Assembly (NCBI GenBank): GCA_913774845.1
Contig: CAJYJO010000013.1
Span: 124,001-188,000, forward strand
DNA from: an uncultured Microbacterium sp.
Lineage (GTDB): Bacteria > Actinomycetota > Actinomycetes > Actinomycetales > Microbacteriaceae
Reading direction: 5' to 3'
DNA: 64,000 bases
Shown piece by piece: positions 63,288 to 64,000 of the stretch. The notes beneath the pieces were generated by a model. That model searched no databases. It was not told the origin of the DNA and saw only the letters and a list, made by a program, of their open reading frames with translations. Both the position numbers and the translations under genes were made by a program. Every line of letters begins with the position of its first letter. Positions within the stretch are counted from its first letter, which is position 1.

Positions 63288-64000
63288 ATGCCTTCGCCTC
63301 GACCCCTCCGGCTCCTGCCCCGTGTCGGTTCCGCTCCCGCGTGGAACGACGACCCGGCGTTGTCGTTCTTGGCGCCGTTCCTCGCCGATCCGTCCGTCAC
63401 CGACGTCTTCGTCAACGGCGAGAGCGGGCTGTTCGTCGATCGCGGCGAGGGGATCGAGCACGTCGCTTCGTGGAGCGCGTCCGAGAGCGAGGTGCGTCGG
63501 CTCGCCGTCCGCCTGATCGCGCTCGGCGGGCGTCACCTCGACGACGCGTCTCCCTGCGTCGACGTGCGCCTCGACGGCGGCATCCGTGCGCACGCCGTGC
63601 TCGCCCCGGTCGCCGCCCGCGGAACCACCCTGTCGATACGCGTGCCGCGGTGGAGCGCACCCGACCTCGAGACGTTGCAGCGGGGCGGGATGTTCACGAC
63701 CCGACAGCGCGAGAAGCTGGAGGCCCTCGTGGCCGACCGGGAGAACATCCTCGTGACCGGTTCGACCGGCGCGGGCAAGACGACGTTGCTAGCCGCCTTG
63801 CTCTCGCACGTCCCGGTGGGGGAGAGGATCGTCACGATCGAGGAGGTCGCCGAGCTGCGCCCCGCGCACCCCCATCACGTGGTGCTCGAAGCGCGCCAGC
63901 CCAACATCGAGGGCACCGGCGGCATCGGTCTGGCCCGGCTGCTGCGCGAAGCCCTGCGCATGCGGCCGGATCGCCTGGTCGTGGGCGAATGCCGCGGCGA
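63288..64000 (+). CDS. tadA: TadA/CpaF-family secretion ATPase (partial, runs off the window)
   Basis: The first 237 codons of a type II/IV secretion ATPase. SVTDVFVNGESGLFVDRG is the typical N-terminal strand pair of TadA/CpaF proteins, RVPRWSAPDLETL follows, and the Walker A is LVTGSTGAGKTTLLAALL, then the Asp-box-like TIEEVAELRPAHPHHV and LLREALRMRPDRLVVGE. It powers assembly of Tad (Flp) pili with TadB/TadC membrane proteins expected downstream. Compared with full-length TadA (about 370-450 residues) the start looks complete and the C-terminus is cut by the window edge. Confidence 0.9.
   Translation, partial: MPSPRPLRLLPRVGSAPAWNDDPALSFLAPFLADPSVTDVFVNGESGLFVDRGEGIEHVASWSASESEVRRLAVRLIALGGRHLDDASPCVDVRLDGGIRAHAVLAPVAARGTTLSIRVPRWSAPDLETLQRGGMFTTRQREKLEALVADRENILVTGSTGAGKTTLLAALLSHVPVGERIVTIEEVAELRPAHPHHVVLEARQPNIEGTGGIGLARLLREALRMRPDRLVVGECRG

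Noticed and set aside
62844..63593. 249-codon minus-strand frame between acs and tadA
   Set aside because: It overlaps the 6C RNA, two promoters and the start of tadA on the other strand.

Overview
The window is chromosomal DNA of a high-GC actinobacterium, most likely a member of the Microbacteriaceae and probably Microbacterium-like. The evidence is the strong G/C third-position bias, the many GTG starts, the -10 hexamers of TAGGNT type lying 6-7 nt before start codons (leaderless transcripts), the small actinobacterial SRP RNA, a 6C RNA beside a tadA gene, and neighbourhoods such as dnaX-recR-lysC-asd and MoxR-DUF58-transglutaminase. No insertion sequence, prophage, CRISPR array or replication origin was seen.

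Layout. 1-5.6 kb: transglutaminase/DUF58/MoxR operon (minus), a ROK kinase, the SRP RNA. 5.6-13.2 kb: NUDIX hydrolase, pta-ackA, then a beta-phosphoglucomutase and GH65 phosphorylase pair. 13.2-17.2 kb: a G-rich intergenic repeat, then dnaX-recR. 17.3-19.7 kb: a hypothetical gene and a PASTA Ser/Thr kinase. 19.9-35.5 kb: a large surface/transport cluster (below). 35.5-42.5 kb: thrE, lysC, an AAA+/TPR pair on the other strand, asd. 42.5-48.2 kb: mqo, tdk, galE, a GntR/FadR regulator, a siderophore-interacting reductase, a HAD phosphatase. 48.5-53.5 kb: a secreted discoidin-type protein and a 1130-residue secreted phosphoesterase. 53.6-60 kb: tRNA-Pro, a LAxTG surface protein, a second phosphoesterase, a class A PBP, a DUF4177-like protein and a RidA protein. 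60-64 kb: vapBC, acs, 6C RNA and the start of tadA.

The standout is the 19.9-35.5 kb cluster. It has a complete Pst-type ABC transporter (pstC, pstA and an N-terminally extended pstB) but four PstS-like extracellular proteins, none with a lipobox. They differ in how they could be held at the cell surface: a C-terminal membrane segment, no visible anchor, or a C-terminal WxL-like wall-binding domain. Interleaved are a WxL-like domain protein, a DUF916-type WxL-interacting membrane protein, a second small membrane protein, and a sortase-fold membrane protein in which both the catalytic His and the catalytic Cys are replaced (Arg148, Ala206). A closely similar C-terminal WxL-like module also ends the phosphoesterase at 50.1-53.5 kb. 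Direct repeats of 11 nt resembling Streptomyces PHO boxes lie before several of these units. My inference is a wall-associated phosphate-release and capture system: a surface phosphoesterase and several binding proteins gathered on a WxL/DUF916 scaffold and feeding one Pst channel. The sequence supports the parts; the joint function is a hypothesis.

The cluster and the AAA+/TPR pair appear to sit inside the neighbourhood dnaX-recR-lysC-asd that is compact in other actinobacteria, which suggests they are lineage-specific insertions.
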